Part shown: piece by piece, positions 12,704 through 18,565 of the stretch
How the letters are laid out: each line of letters begins with the position of its first letter
Numbering within the stretch: the first letter of the stretch is position 1
Origin: RGIG4097 sp964550635
Lineage (GTDB): Bacteria > Bacillota > Clostridia > Christensenellales > CAG-917
DNA length: 18,565 nucleotides
Reading direction: 5' to 3'
Assembly: GCA_964550635.1 (NCBI GenBank)
Contig: CAZJZV010000025.1
Span: forward strand, 1-18,565
Program-made: the position numbers and the translations under genes
Notes under the pieces: generated by a model
What the model saw: the letters and a program-made list of their open reading frames with translations, nothing else
Databases searched by the model: none
Told to the model about the DNA's origin: nothing

Positions 12704-12851
12704 AAAAAAAGCACCGCAGTGAATGCGGTGCTTTTTTCTCAGCCGTAGAGTAGGGGATTAAGGAAGGATTACAAGACTTGCGTGGACGGCTGAGCGCAAG
12801 CTGAAACAAAGATGTGTGTAAGAACTTGTCTTACAAGCACATTCTTTTTTG
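12704..12851 (+). ncRNA. candidate structured small RNA with an H-type pseudoknot
   Basis: Four nested signals lie in about 148 nt without a gene. (1) An A-flanked hairpin GCACCGCA/TGCGGTGC (12711-12718/12724-12731), which alone could be a bidirectional terminator. (2) A perfect 9-bp stem CTCAGCCGT/ACGGCTGAG (12738-12746/12786-12794). (3) CTTGCG (12777-12782), inside the loop of that stem, pairs with CGCAAG (12795-12800) directly after it, which is an H-type pseudoknot. (4) A terminator-like end, TGTG+TGTAAGA pairing with TCTTACA+CACA (12813-12823/12829-12841, 2-nt bulge), followed by a T6 tract. The purine-rich loop 12747-12776 looks conserved-core-like. Strand choice rests on the 3' terminator. 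Family unknown; the raiA RNA family of Firmicutes is one to test. No clear promoter was found. Confidence 0.55.
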
Positions 12852-12907
12852 CGATTATTAAAATAACATTAAAAAATTAAGGTTTTGAAAAAAATTAATA
12901 ATAGTTG

Positions 12908-13037
12908 TTTTTATGCAGTTTTTGTCGTCAATTATTGTATTTTATGCAGGATTTTATTAAAAATGAATTTTTATGCGAAATGTGTTGAAATTTGCCAACC
13001 ATTGTAACCGCGCGTGAAAGTTTAAGTTAGATTATGC
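12908..13037. repeat. four TATGC repeats phased by about 30 bp
   Basis: TATGC preceded by a T-run occurs at 12912, 12943, 12972 and 13033 (spacings 31, 29 and 61 bp) in an AT-rich stretch. The first two share TTTTATGCAG. The phasing corresponds to about three helical turns. It may be binding sites or chance in AT-rich DNA. No gene is seen between 12852 and 13150. Confidence 0.35.
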
Positions 13038-13154
13038 GTACAAACCGCCGCAAAGTGCTTTGCGCTATGCCGTTTTGTCGTTTCGGGAGAACCTAGAAAT
13101 CTTCGGGAATGGTGCTACTGTCGCTTTCAAAGAAAGTGAAAAAATAGAGTGCAC

Positions 13155-13445
13155 AAATTCGTCCCCTTATTCATAAGGGTGGGACACCCACACCCAACTG
13201 GAATTGTGTCAAGATAACGCTTTTTTTTTGCTATCCATTTCCGCTGGGGGACAGGGATAAAAAATGAATTTTCATATTCATCACGGCAAAAACAGTTTTT
13301 GAAAATTCCTATGAACAGTGGCTTTTCGTCTTCGATTTCCTCTTGGGGACGGGGATTAAAGCGGAAATGATTTCCGCTTTTGTCCCCGTCCCCAAGAGGA
13401 AATAAGGTGCCGTACCCGGAGATTCCCACGCTTCGCTCGGAATGT
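13155..13445. repeat. hairpin-rich REP/MITE-like element
   Basis: It contains GTCCCCTTA...TAAGGG+GGGAC (13161-13185), a first GGGGACAGGGAT unit (13237-13262), an internal GAATTTTC/GAAAATTC inverted repeat, a second GGGGACGGGGAT unit inside a 69-bp hairpin (13335-13403), and a tail GAGATTCCCACGCTTCGCTC (from about 13419). The two GGGGAC units agree at about 22 of 26 positions. Repeated GGGGAC/GTCCCC palindromes are typical of dispersed non-autonomous repeats. No transposase is present. Boundaries are approximate. Confidence 0.6.
13335..13403. repeat. 69-bp near-perfect palindrome
   Basis: The outer arms of 21 bp are perfect (13335-13355 and 13383-13403, containing TCTTGGGGACGGGGA). The inner arms AAAGCGGAAAT/ATTTCCGCTTT (13358-13368/13370-13380) are centred on G13369, with a 2-bp mismatch between outer and inner parts. 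There is no T-tract, so it is not a simple terminator. Confidence 0.85.
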
Positions 13446-13531
13446 CAAAAAAGAATATAAGCACTACGTTGTGAGTAAGTGCACTTATAAACGGCGGTTC
13501 TACTATGAAATCGCCATGTTATTTCAATCGC

Positions 13532-13690
13532 CTATTTGTCAAGGTCGATAAGGGATAATAAAATTCGATTTCCGTCTTTTGTTGCGATTATAAACGAGTA
13601 GCCTAATTCTTTGTTGAGATAAGTTATAGTATCGGTTTGTTCAAGTTCTGTGGCGCACAATTCGCCGATTGCAGTCAATAATTCTTCCAT
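13532..13690 (-). CDS. small 52-aa acidic protein, unknown
   Basis: The frame starts MEELLTAIGELCATELEQ and ends ILLSLIDLDK; an aromatic/beta part (YLNKELGYSFIIATKDGN) lies between. It is mildly acidic, with no membrane segment or signal. It is supported as real by GGAG (13697-13700) 6 nt upstream and by a near-perfect promoter at 13710-13739. It is divergent from the double-HTH regulator gene and shares an operator-like inverted repeat with it, so the two are probably co-regulated. I do not recognise the family. It could be a phage-type or toxin-antitoxin-type accessory protein, but nothing in the sequence proves that. Confidence 0.72.
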   Translation of the reverse strand: MEELLTAIGELCATELEQTDTITYLNKELGYSFIIATKDGNRILLSLIDLDK

Positions 13691-13709
13691 ACTGTACTCC
13701 TTTTTGCAG

Positions 13710-13739
13710 ATTATATATCAGTCAAAGTGTCGATGTCAA
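13710..13739 (-). promoter_or_regulatory. promoter of the 52-aa gene
   Basis: On the minus strand, TTGACA (13734-13739), 18-nt spacer, TATAAT (13710-13715). The left arm of the inverted repeat lies in the spacer. Confidence 0.85.
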
Positions 13740-13760
13740 CAAAATGAGAACTTTAACTGA
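13718..13760. promoter_or_regulatory. symmetric operator between divergent genes
   Basis: TCAGTCAAAGT (13718-13728) and ACTTTAACTGA (13750-13760) are inverted 11-bp arms with one mismatch, 32 bp apart (three turns). Each arm lies just upstream of a -10 box: TATAAT for the minus gene and CATAAT (13761-13766) for the plus gene. The facing -35 boxes overlap between the arms. The most likely ligand is the adjacent HTH protein, acting on both promoters. Confidence 0.6.
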
Positions 13761-13794
13761 CATAATTGTTTTGCTATAAGGAGAAAATTCGATT

Positions 13795-14220
13795 ATGTCT
13801 ATTACCGCAGAAAGATTGAACGCACTTTTGAAAGAAAACGGATACAATCCAAATTCGTTGTCGGTTAGGATAGGGGTGTCGCCGTCTGCAATTCGCAAGT
13901 GGTTGAATGCTGATGCGGATTTGGTCTTGGCAAACCTGTTGAAAATTGCCGATTTGTTTGATTGTTCGCTTGACTATATTGCAGGACGGAGCGACGATGA
14001 CGGAAAGTGTGGTTTCAAAACTGCGCCTGCTTTTAGCGTACAACTTCGGAAAGTTATTGATGAAAGCGGGAAATCCGTCTACGATATTTGCAAACATACG
14101 ACGTTCAAATGGCAATGTTTTTCTGACTGGTTCAAGGGAAAACAACCGAGATTGTCTTCGCTTGTGCAACTTGCCGACTATTTTGATTGCACGATAGACG
14201 GGCTTGTCGGGAGAGAATGA
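13795..14220 (+). CDS. tandem double helix-turn-helix (Cro/C1-type) regulator
   Basis: 141 aa made of two XRE-like HTH domains. The first (about 4-66) has NSLSVRIGVSPSAIRKWLN, then NLLKIADLFDCSLDYIAGRS. The second (about 78-141) has KSVYDICKHTTFKWQCFSDW, then SLVQLADYFDCTIDGLVGRE. The matching ADxFDCxxDxxxGR ends show an internal duplication. No sensor or protease domain is present. AAGGAG (13778-13783) lies 11 nt before the ATG. Divergence from the 52-aa gene across a symmetric inverted repeat suggests it represses both. Two HTH units in one chain could bind the two half-sites three helical turns apart. Confidence 0.88.
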   Translation: MSITAERLNALLKENGYNPNSLSVRIGVSPSAIRKWLNADADLVLANLLKIADLFDCSLDYIAGRSDDDGKCGFKTAPAFSVQLRKVIDESGKSVYDICKHTTFKWQCFSDWFKGKQPRLSSLVQLADYFDCTIDGLVGRE

Positions 14221-14264
14221 GTCGCTTATGCGGCGTAGCCATGCTATGCTTGGAATTAAAGAAT

Positions 14265-14295
14265 AAAAGCACTCCGATTTTTCGGAGTGCTTTTG
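14265..14295. terminator. bidirectional terminator between the HTH gene and the M18 peptidase
   Basis: AAAAGCACTCCGA/TCGGAGTGCTTTT with a 4-T loop. It has flanking A and T tracts and serves both convergent genes. Confidence 0.9.
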
Positions 14296-14340
14296 GTTTT
14301 TATTGGTAATTTGTGCTATTCGCGGGGGAGTAGCGGGGGA

Positions 14341-15720
14341 TTACTTCACGAATGCGGAGAATGCTTTGTGGGCGGAGTAGACGTCGGCTTTCGAGATGAG
14401 TTCGTAGGGGGCGTGCATGGAGAGCACGGGGACTCCGAGGTCTACGGTGTCAATGTTGTAGTTTGCAAGGAATTTTGCAACGGTGCCGCCACCGCCGAGA
14501 TCGACTTTGCCGAGTTCACCGGTTTGCCAAATGACGTTGTCGCGATCGAAGATTGCTCTTAAGTAGCCGATAAATTCCGCGCTTGCGTCGTTTGAACCGG
14601 ACTTGCCGCGAGAACCCGTGAATTTGTTCATTGCGACTCCGTAGCTTGCGAAGGACATATTGCCGTCGTAGGAGCCGTTTTCCGCCTCGAATGCGTCTGC
14701 ATAGTGGGGATCGAAAGCGGCGGTTACGTCTGCGGACAAGCATTTGGAGTTCGCTCTCACGACCGCACTGTCAACGCCGTAACTTTCCGCGATTTTGTCG
14801 ATGATGTCTTTGATGAGAATGCATTGCATACCGGTGTTGCCTTCACTGCCGATTTCTTCCTTGTCCGCAAGGACGGTAAGGACGGTTTGATCGGTTTCGG
14901 TTTCAAAGGTTGCGGTGATTTCGGGATAGGAGCAAACTCTGTCGTCGTGGCCGTAGCTCGCGATGAAAGAACGGTCGAATCCGACATCTTTCGCCTTATA
15001 TGCGGGGACTGCTTCGATTTCCGCGCTCAAGAAGTCTTCTTCGGTGATGCCGTAGTGTTCGTTGAGAATGCGGAGCACGCCGAGTTTGACTGCGTTCTTT
15101 TCTTCGCCCGCCGCGGGGATTCCGCCCACGATGAGATTGAGATTCTCTGCGGGGAATGCGGAGCCGAGTTCTTTCTTGACTTGTTCTTGCGCAAGGTGGG
15201 GGAGAAGGTCGGAAATGTAGAAGACGGGATCGCTTTCGCTCTCGCCGACGTTCACGGTGACTTTGCTACCGTCTTTCAGGATGATAACGCCGTGAAGTGC
15301 AAGGGGAATGGTGAACCATTGATATTTCTTGATTCCGCCGTAGTAGTGCGTTTTGACGTAAGCGATATTTTTCTTTTCGAAGAGCGGCACTTGTTTCAGG
15401 TCAAGACGGGGGCTATCCACGTGCGCGACCATAATTCTGATGCCGTTTTTCGCCAAGTCCGCGGTGCCTGCTTTGATAAGGAAAAGGCTCTTTCCGCGGT
15501 TGTCGTAGTAGAGTTTGTCGCCGGGGTTCACTTTGTCGCCGAGTTTGTATTCGACGTAGCCGTTTGCTTTTGCCATTTCGATAGACTCTGCGACGACTTC
15601 GCGTTCGGTCTTGCCGTTGTCAAGGAAGGTTTTGTAGCCTTCTGCGTAGGCGTTGATGGCATTCAATTCGTTTTCGTCCGCCAAAGCGTAGACGTTTTGT
15701 CTTTTATAGGTCAGTTCCAT
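14341..15720 (-). CDS. M18 family aminopeptidase
   Basis: 459 aa, normal length for bacterial M18 (aminopeptidase I family). Metal and catalytic motifs: AHVDSPRLD (His100), GHDDRVCS (about 257-264), LADKEEIGSEGNTG (Glu288/Glu289), CLSADVTAAFDP (Asp331), and the C-terminal SMHAPYEL histidine. M18 enzymes are cytosolic dinuclear-zinc peptidases that trim N-terminal residues, often acidic or neutral, from peptides. GAGG (15726-15729 on the plus strand) lies 5 nt before the ATG. The gene is monocistronic, with an extended -10 promoter and a perfect palindrome at the transcription start, so it may be regulated. Confidence 0.95.
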   Translation of the reverse strand: MELTYKRQNVYALADENELNAINAYAEGYKTFLDNGKTEREVVAESIEMAKANGYVEYKLGDKVNPGDKLYYDNRGKSLFLIKAGTADLAKNGIRIMVAHVDSPRLDLKQVPLFEKKNIAYVKTHYYGGIKKYQWFTIPLALHGVIILKDGSKVTVNVGESESDPVFYISDLLPHLAQEQVKKELGSAFPAENLNLIVGGIPAAGEEKNAVKLGVLRILNEHYGITEEDFLSAEIEAVPAYKAKDVGFDRSFIASYGHDDRVCSYPEITATFETETDQTVLTVLADKEEIGSEGNTGMQCILIKDIIDKIAESYGVDSAVVRANSKCLSADVTAAFDPHYADAFEAENGSYDGNMSFASYGVAMNKFTGSRGKSGSNDASAEFIGYLRAIFDRDNVIWQTGELGKVDLGGGGTVAKFLANYNIDTVDLGVPVLSMHAPYELISKADVYSAHKAFSAFVK

Positions 15721-15727
15721 AAAAACC

Positions 15728-15746
15728 TCACAAATATTATTTGTGA
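15728..15746. promoter_or_regulatory. palindrome TCACAAAT-ATT-ATTTGTGA, putative operator
   Basis: Perfect 8-bp arms around 3 nt, located between the -10 box and the Shine-Dalgarno of the M18 gene and covering the predicted start of transcription. A further half-site, CCACAAAT, lies at 15755-15762. Confidence 0.5.
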
Positions 15747-15748
15747 AA

Positions 15749-15776
15749 ATTATACCACAAATGCGGACAAAATCAA
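15749..15776 (-). promoter_or_regulatory. promoter of the M18 aminopeptidase
   Basis: On the minus strand, TTGATT (15771-15776), 16-nt spacer, TATAAT (15749-15754), with an extended -10 (TGG before TATAAT). Confidence 0.75.
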
Positions 15777-15809
15777 TAAGATAATGCTAAAAATGCGGAA
15801 ATAGAGAAA

Positions 15810-15829
15810 GAACGCCGTAGACGGCGTTC
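15810..15829 (-). terminator. hairpin after the DUF885 gene
   Basis: GAACGCCGT/ACGGCGTTC with a 2-nt apex. On the minus strand it is followed by a T-rich but interrupted tract (TTTCTCTATTT). Moderate terminator. Confidence 0.55.
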
Positions 15830-15854
15830 AATCGGACTTGTGAAATTTAAGCGT

Positions 15855-17585
15855 TTAGATAAACTTTGCGAGAATTTCAAACGTGGTCGGACCTACTTCT
15901 AGCACTGCGGTGTGGAACGCTTTGTCCGTGCCGTTGTAAGACGCGCGGAGTTCGCGCATTTTGTAGCATCCGTAGCCGTAGGACGCGTAGACCGCGGGGT
16001 TCTCGATCATATACTCGTAGGCGGATTCGGGTTTGGTGAAGATTTGCGAATAGAGAGTGTGGGTCGAGAACTGCTCGAGGGTCATTCCGTAGTAGTTGAT
16101 TTCAATGTCGATTATCGTGTAAAGGTAGGTTATCAACTCGTCGTTCAAGCACTCGATTTGATAGGCGATTTTCTCCTGCTCGGTGCCGGGGAAGTACTTC
16201 GCGCTATAATACTGCGCATAGGACGCCCAACCTTCCGCATAGCCCGTGTAGCCTAAAACAGTACGCAAGGGATGCGCTCCGCTAGTCTTGAAATAGGAGT
16301 GTTGGAGTTGGTGTCCGGGGATGCCTTCGTGGGAGATGATGTCGAAGCCGTAATAACCGCCCGCATTGTATTCGTTGACGTAAATCGTTTCTTCGGCGGA
16401 CGGGTCGTCGACGGCGGATTTGAAGTAACTTGCGGGGTTGTAGAAGTCCGCCATAGACGCGGGAACGGACTTCAAAGTGGCGGACGGAACGGTGCTCGGA
16501 ATTTCGGGAAAGTCCGCAGAATAAGAGGTTTTGAGCAGGTTATAGTACTCTTGAAGTGCCGATTTGGTCATATTGACGTCAAGCTTGACGTTTTCGTCAA
16601 GGCTTGCCACAAGGGTGCGAAGTTCGACGAGTTTGTTGTTGTAGGCGGTTTGCAAATTGCGGTAGGCGGTATCAACGCTATCGCTTGTGGACGCGGTTTC
16701 TTCAAAGAGAAGTGCATAGTAGTTTTTGCCGTTTTCGTAGTTCGACAGGGATAGATTTTCGGTCTTGCCGTTCAGGGTTTTCACGCTTTCGGCAAGGTTC
16801 TCGTAGGCGGGGATAAGGCGTTGTTCTATCGCGTTTACCGCGCGCGCCTTGTAAGTGGTTTTTTCTTCTTCGGTCAGGAAGTTGCATGCGTTGATTTTAT
16901 CATCGAACACACCGATGAGAAAGTGTTGTTCGCCGTCTTCTACGGTTGCCATAGAGGTGCATTGCTCCGCTATTCCGTCGTAGATGAAATCCGCTCTTGC
17001 GTAGCCCGCCGATATGCGCTTGTTTTCAAATTTGACGTATTCGGGGAAAGCGTCGTAGGAGTCGGAGGCAAGGTTCAACCAATTTTGCACGTCCTGCGCG
17101 CTCTTGAACGCGTACTTGTCAAGGTATAGGGGAAGATAAACGTTCCAACCGCTCGACGAGCCGAGATAGTTGTCGTTGAAATAGTAGTAGTCCGCACGGC
17201 GAGAATAGTTGTAGAAATAGTTCATCACGGTGTCGTAGGCGCACTTTTCTTTGACGGAGAGTTTTTTGTAGTTTATCAAAGTGAGCGCGGTGCAGATTTC
17301 CTTTATCGACTCCATATTCGACTTGTATTCGTTTTCGTCGAATTGGGGACGGGGTAGGGATGCCGTCCCGCCGTCTATTCCGAGCGCGTCGGGATTTGAC
17401 AGGAGTATGTTGACCGAAATCGCATCCCCCGACAACATCGATGTGAATAGGTCGTCGAGAAGAGAGTTGAAGTATTCGGGACCGTAGGACAACGAGCAAC
17501 CCGAAAACGCCACCGAAACGGTGACCGCTACGACTATAATGCAGACGACAAGCGCCGTCAATTTGAAACGTCTATTGTTTTCCAT
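15855..17585 (-). CDS. DUF885-family lipoprotein, putative metallopeptidase
   Basis: 576 aa. It has a lipoprotein signal peptide with basic start MENNRRFK, hydrophobic core about 10-26 and Cys30 in FSGC. The mature part is helical, with an M32-like thermolysin-type site HEGIPGH (His419, Glu420, His425), in place of the family's usual HEAxPGH, and the downstream EGWASYAQYY (Glu451). These two motifs define DUF885 (PF05960), a predicted zinc peptidase family. It should be anchored on the outer face of the membrane. No Shine-Dalgarno precedes the ATG; a TAAAAT -10 ends exactly 6 nt upstream, so the mRNA may be leaderless. The gene is monocistronic and faces away from the 240-aa gene. Confidence 0.9.
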   Translation of the reverse strand: MENNRRFKLTALVVCIIVVAVTVSVAFSGCSLSYGPEYFNSLLDDLFTSMLSGDAISVNILLSNPDALGIDGGTASLPRPQFDENEYKSNMESIKEICTALTLINYKKLSVKEKCAYDTVMNYFYNYSRRADYYYFNDNYLGSSSGWNVYLPLYLDKYAFKSAQDVQNWLNLASDSYDAFPEYVKFENKRISAGYARADFIYDGIAEQCTSMATVEDGEQHFLIGVFDDKINACNFLTEEEKTTYKARAVNAIEQRLIPAYENLAESVKTLNGKTENLSLSNYENGKNYYALLFEETASTSDSVDTAYRNLQTAYNNKLVELRTLVASLDENVKLDVNMTKSALQEYYNLLKTSYSADFPEIPSTVPSATLKSVPASMADFYNPASYFKSAVDDPSAEETIYVNEYNAGGYYGFDIISHEGIPGHQLQHSYFKTSGAHPLRTVLGYTGYAEGWASYAQYYSAKYFPGTEQEKIAYQIECLNDELITYLYTIIDIEINYYGMTLEQFSTHTLYSQIFTKPESAYEYMIENPAVYASYGYGCYKMRELRASYNGTDKAFHTAVLEVGPTTFEILAKFI

Positions 17586-17591
17586 ACGATT

Positions 17592-17620
17592 ATTTTACAA
17601 CAATATCGCAGAAAATACAA
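17592..17620 (-). promoter_or_regulatory. promoter of the DUF885 gene, possibly leaderless
   Basis: On the minus strand, TTGTAT (17615-17620), 17-nt spacer, TAAAAT (17592-17597). Only 6 nt separate the -10 from the ATG, placing the predicted start at the start codon. Confidence 0.5.
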
Positions 17621-17640
17621 GAGCGGGCGCGTATTTGCTC

Positions 17641-17669
17641 TTGCGCGCGCGAAATCATTATGTTATAAT
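17641..17669 (+). promoter_or_regulatory. promoter of the 240-aa gene
   Basis: TTGCGC (17641-17646), 17-nt spacer, TATAAT (17664-17669). The leader is about 23 nt. Confidence 0.7.
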
Positions 17670-17698
17670 CATATCAGAATATTCATTGGAGTAAGCAT

Positions 17699-18421
17699 AT
17701 GGAATATAGAGGCGAGGGTGTTGCCGCGCTTGTCAGCATCACCGACGAAATGCAAATAGCCAATCTTATCATGGTTGACAAAAAAGTGAAAGACCTGCTC
17801 AGGTGTCTTGCGTACTACGATGAGTTTCGCACCGTTTTGCAATACGCAAACCGCGGTTTCGACTATCAGGCGGAGAAACGTAAAGCGATGCAAAGGGTGG
17901 GGGAATACAACGTATTGCGTTTGCCGAAAGTTGAAAAGACTCTCGTCGCACTCGTGTCGAATATGCTTGTCGAATTTGACGACGGCAAGATGGATATTAT
18001 CGCATTTGCGAGCGTCTATTTCCCTGCGACCACCAATCAGGAGAGTTACGAAAACTTCGTGGCGGGAGTCATCGAGCCTTTCAAACTTGCTCTCGTCAGT
18101 CTTGTCGTTGGGGGTATCGAAGAAGAAACACCGCTTGTCGAGCGCACCGTTGAATTTGCGCCGAGCGGTATGAGCGCACAAACGCAGTCCTTGCTTATCG
18201 CTCTCGTGAAAGGTGTGAACGAAGCGCAACTCGATGCGGATATGCGTGCGGAATTGCTTCTCATTCTTGAAGGGCTTGCCGCCGCTCTCGACAGCAGAGA
18301 TTCTCTCATCATAAAATCCATATGGCTGGGACTTCGTCGCACGTTGTCATCTCTCAAAATTTGCGAACGCGAAGTCGCAAGGATGAACGAAGTTATGGTT
18401 ATGTATCTCGTTCAAAAATGA
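17699..18421 (+). CDS. uncharacterised 240-aa, mostly helical protein
   Basis: Soluble protein with no signal peptide, transmembrane helix or motif I recognise. Sections include MVDKKVKDLLRCLAYYDEF, a long stretch of amphipathic helices (KVEKTLVALVSNMLVEF, FKLALVSLVVGGIEE) and a C-terminal AALDSRDSLIIKSIWLGL followed by a basic segment. The start is supported by GGAG (17688-17691) 7 nt before the ATG and by a good promoter. The gene is divergent from the DUF885 lipoprotein. A terminator follows about 60 nt after the stop. Function unknown. Confidence 0.8.
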   Translation: MEYRGEGVAALVSITDEMQIANLIMVDKKVKDLLRCLAYYDEFRTVLQYANRGFDYQAEKRKAMQRVGEYNVLRLPKVEKTLVALVSNMLVEFDDGKMDIIAFASVYFPATTNQESYENFVAGVIEPFKLALVSLVVGGIEEETPLVERTVEFAPSGMSAQTQSLLIALVKGVNEAQLDADMRAELLLILEGLAAALDSRDSLIIKSIWLGLRRTLSSLKICEREVARMNEVMVMYLVQK

Positions 18422-18482
18422 CAAACACGGCGTTTATCGCCACAAAACGAACGAATAAAGTATTAAATATGAAAAATGCGAG

Positions 18483-18510
18483 AGCAACTTGGACTTTCCA
18501 AGTTGCTTTC
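18483..18510 (+). terminator. terminator of the 240-aa gene
   Basis: AGCAACTTGGA/TCCAAGTTGCT with a 3-nt apex and a T-rich tail (TTTCTT). Confidence 0.8.
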
Positions 18511-18521
18511 TTGTAACACAA

Positions 18522-18544
18522 AACCACCAGATAGTCTGGTGGTT
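18522..18544. repeat. perfect hairpin AACCACCAGA-TAG-TCTGGTGGTT at the window edge
   Basis: 10-bp perfect arms. On the minus strand it is followed by TTTTG, so it may be the terminator of a convergent gene beyond the window. It could also be a repeat-element end, with the conserved-looking tail CAGTAGAGGTTTACCGGTG after it. The window stops too soon to decide. Confidence 0.55.
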
Positions 18545-18565
18545 CAGTAGAGGTTTACCGGTGAA

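Noticed and set aside
12624..12809. 61-aa minus-strand reading frame over the RNA candidate
   Set aside because: It crosses two terminators and the pseudoknot region, with no ribosome site. RNA structure explains the sequence better.
13127..13429. 100-aa minus-strand reading frame
   Set aside because: It lies wholly in the palindrome-rich element and has no ribosome site; low-complexity repeats explain it.
13753..13780. TTAACT/TATAAG as promoter of the double-HTH gene
   Set aside because: Transcription would start after the ribosome site. CATAAT (13761-13766) beside the inverted repeat fits better.
14704..15804. 366-aa reading frame antisense to the M18 peptidase
   Set aside because: Cys/Asp/Phe/Val-rich shadow of the opposite strand's codon bias. 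The M18 gene has full family motifs.

Overview
The window looks like a chromosomal segment of an uncultured, probably spore-forming member of the Clostridia. The support is a yabP-yabQ sporulation pair, a cobalamin-riboswitch locus with an ECF-type S component, an M18 aminopeptidase, a DUF885 lipoprotein, strong sigma-A-type promoters and Shine-Dalgarno sites. Genus-level placement is not possible from the sequence alone.

Layout. 1-712: a tRNA-Pro(CGG) gene with a truncated upstream duplicate, followed by three tandem 136-138 bp units. Each unit ends in the last 16 nt of the tRNA plus its own terminator. 713-1568: a zinc-ribbon membrane protein (minus strand) with a consensus promoter. 1643-3123: promoter, cobalamin riboswitch, a lipoprotein with a DUF4430-like domain and an ECF S component, together a likely vitamin B12 uptake locus. 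3208-4097: a small unknown gene converging on yabQ-yabP. 4179-8095: an operon of an HxxxDG acyltransferase, a short alanyl-tRNA synthetase and a PHP phosphatase, ending at a terminator. 8232-11038: a three-gene operon of a HAD hydrolase, a chloramphenicol-acetyltransferase-like protein and a TIR-like/PF10137-type protein with a large helical C-terminal region. 11136-12668: a Mpi-type serine recombinase and a Cys-cluster protein, whose promoters share an 11-bp direct repeat. 12704-13531: a gene-free stretch holding a probable structured RNA with an H-type pseudoknot, phased TATGC repeats and a hairpin-rich REP/MITE-like element. 13532-14295: a 52-codon gene divergent from a double-HTH regulator across a symmetric operator. 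14341-17620: M18 aminopeptidase and DUF885 lipoprotein, both on the minus strand. 17641-18565: an unknown 240-aa gene and two hairpins.

Most genes are housekeeping or envelope functions. The accessory material lies mainly at 1-660 and 8232-14295. The most interesting items are the HAD/CAT-like/TIR-like operon, the pseudoknotted RNA candidate at 12704-12851, the tRNA-Pro 3'-end tandem array and the compact divergent regulator/small-protein pair. All functional calls rest on motifs read by eye; no database search was run.
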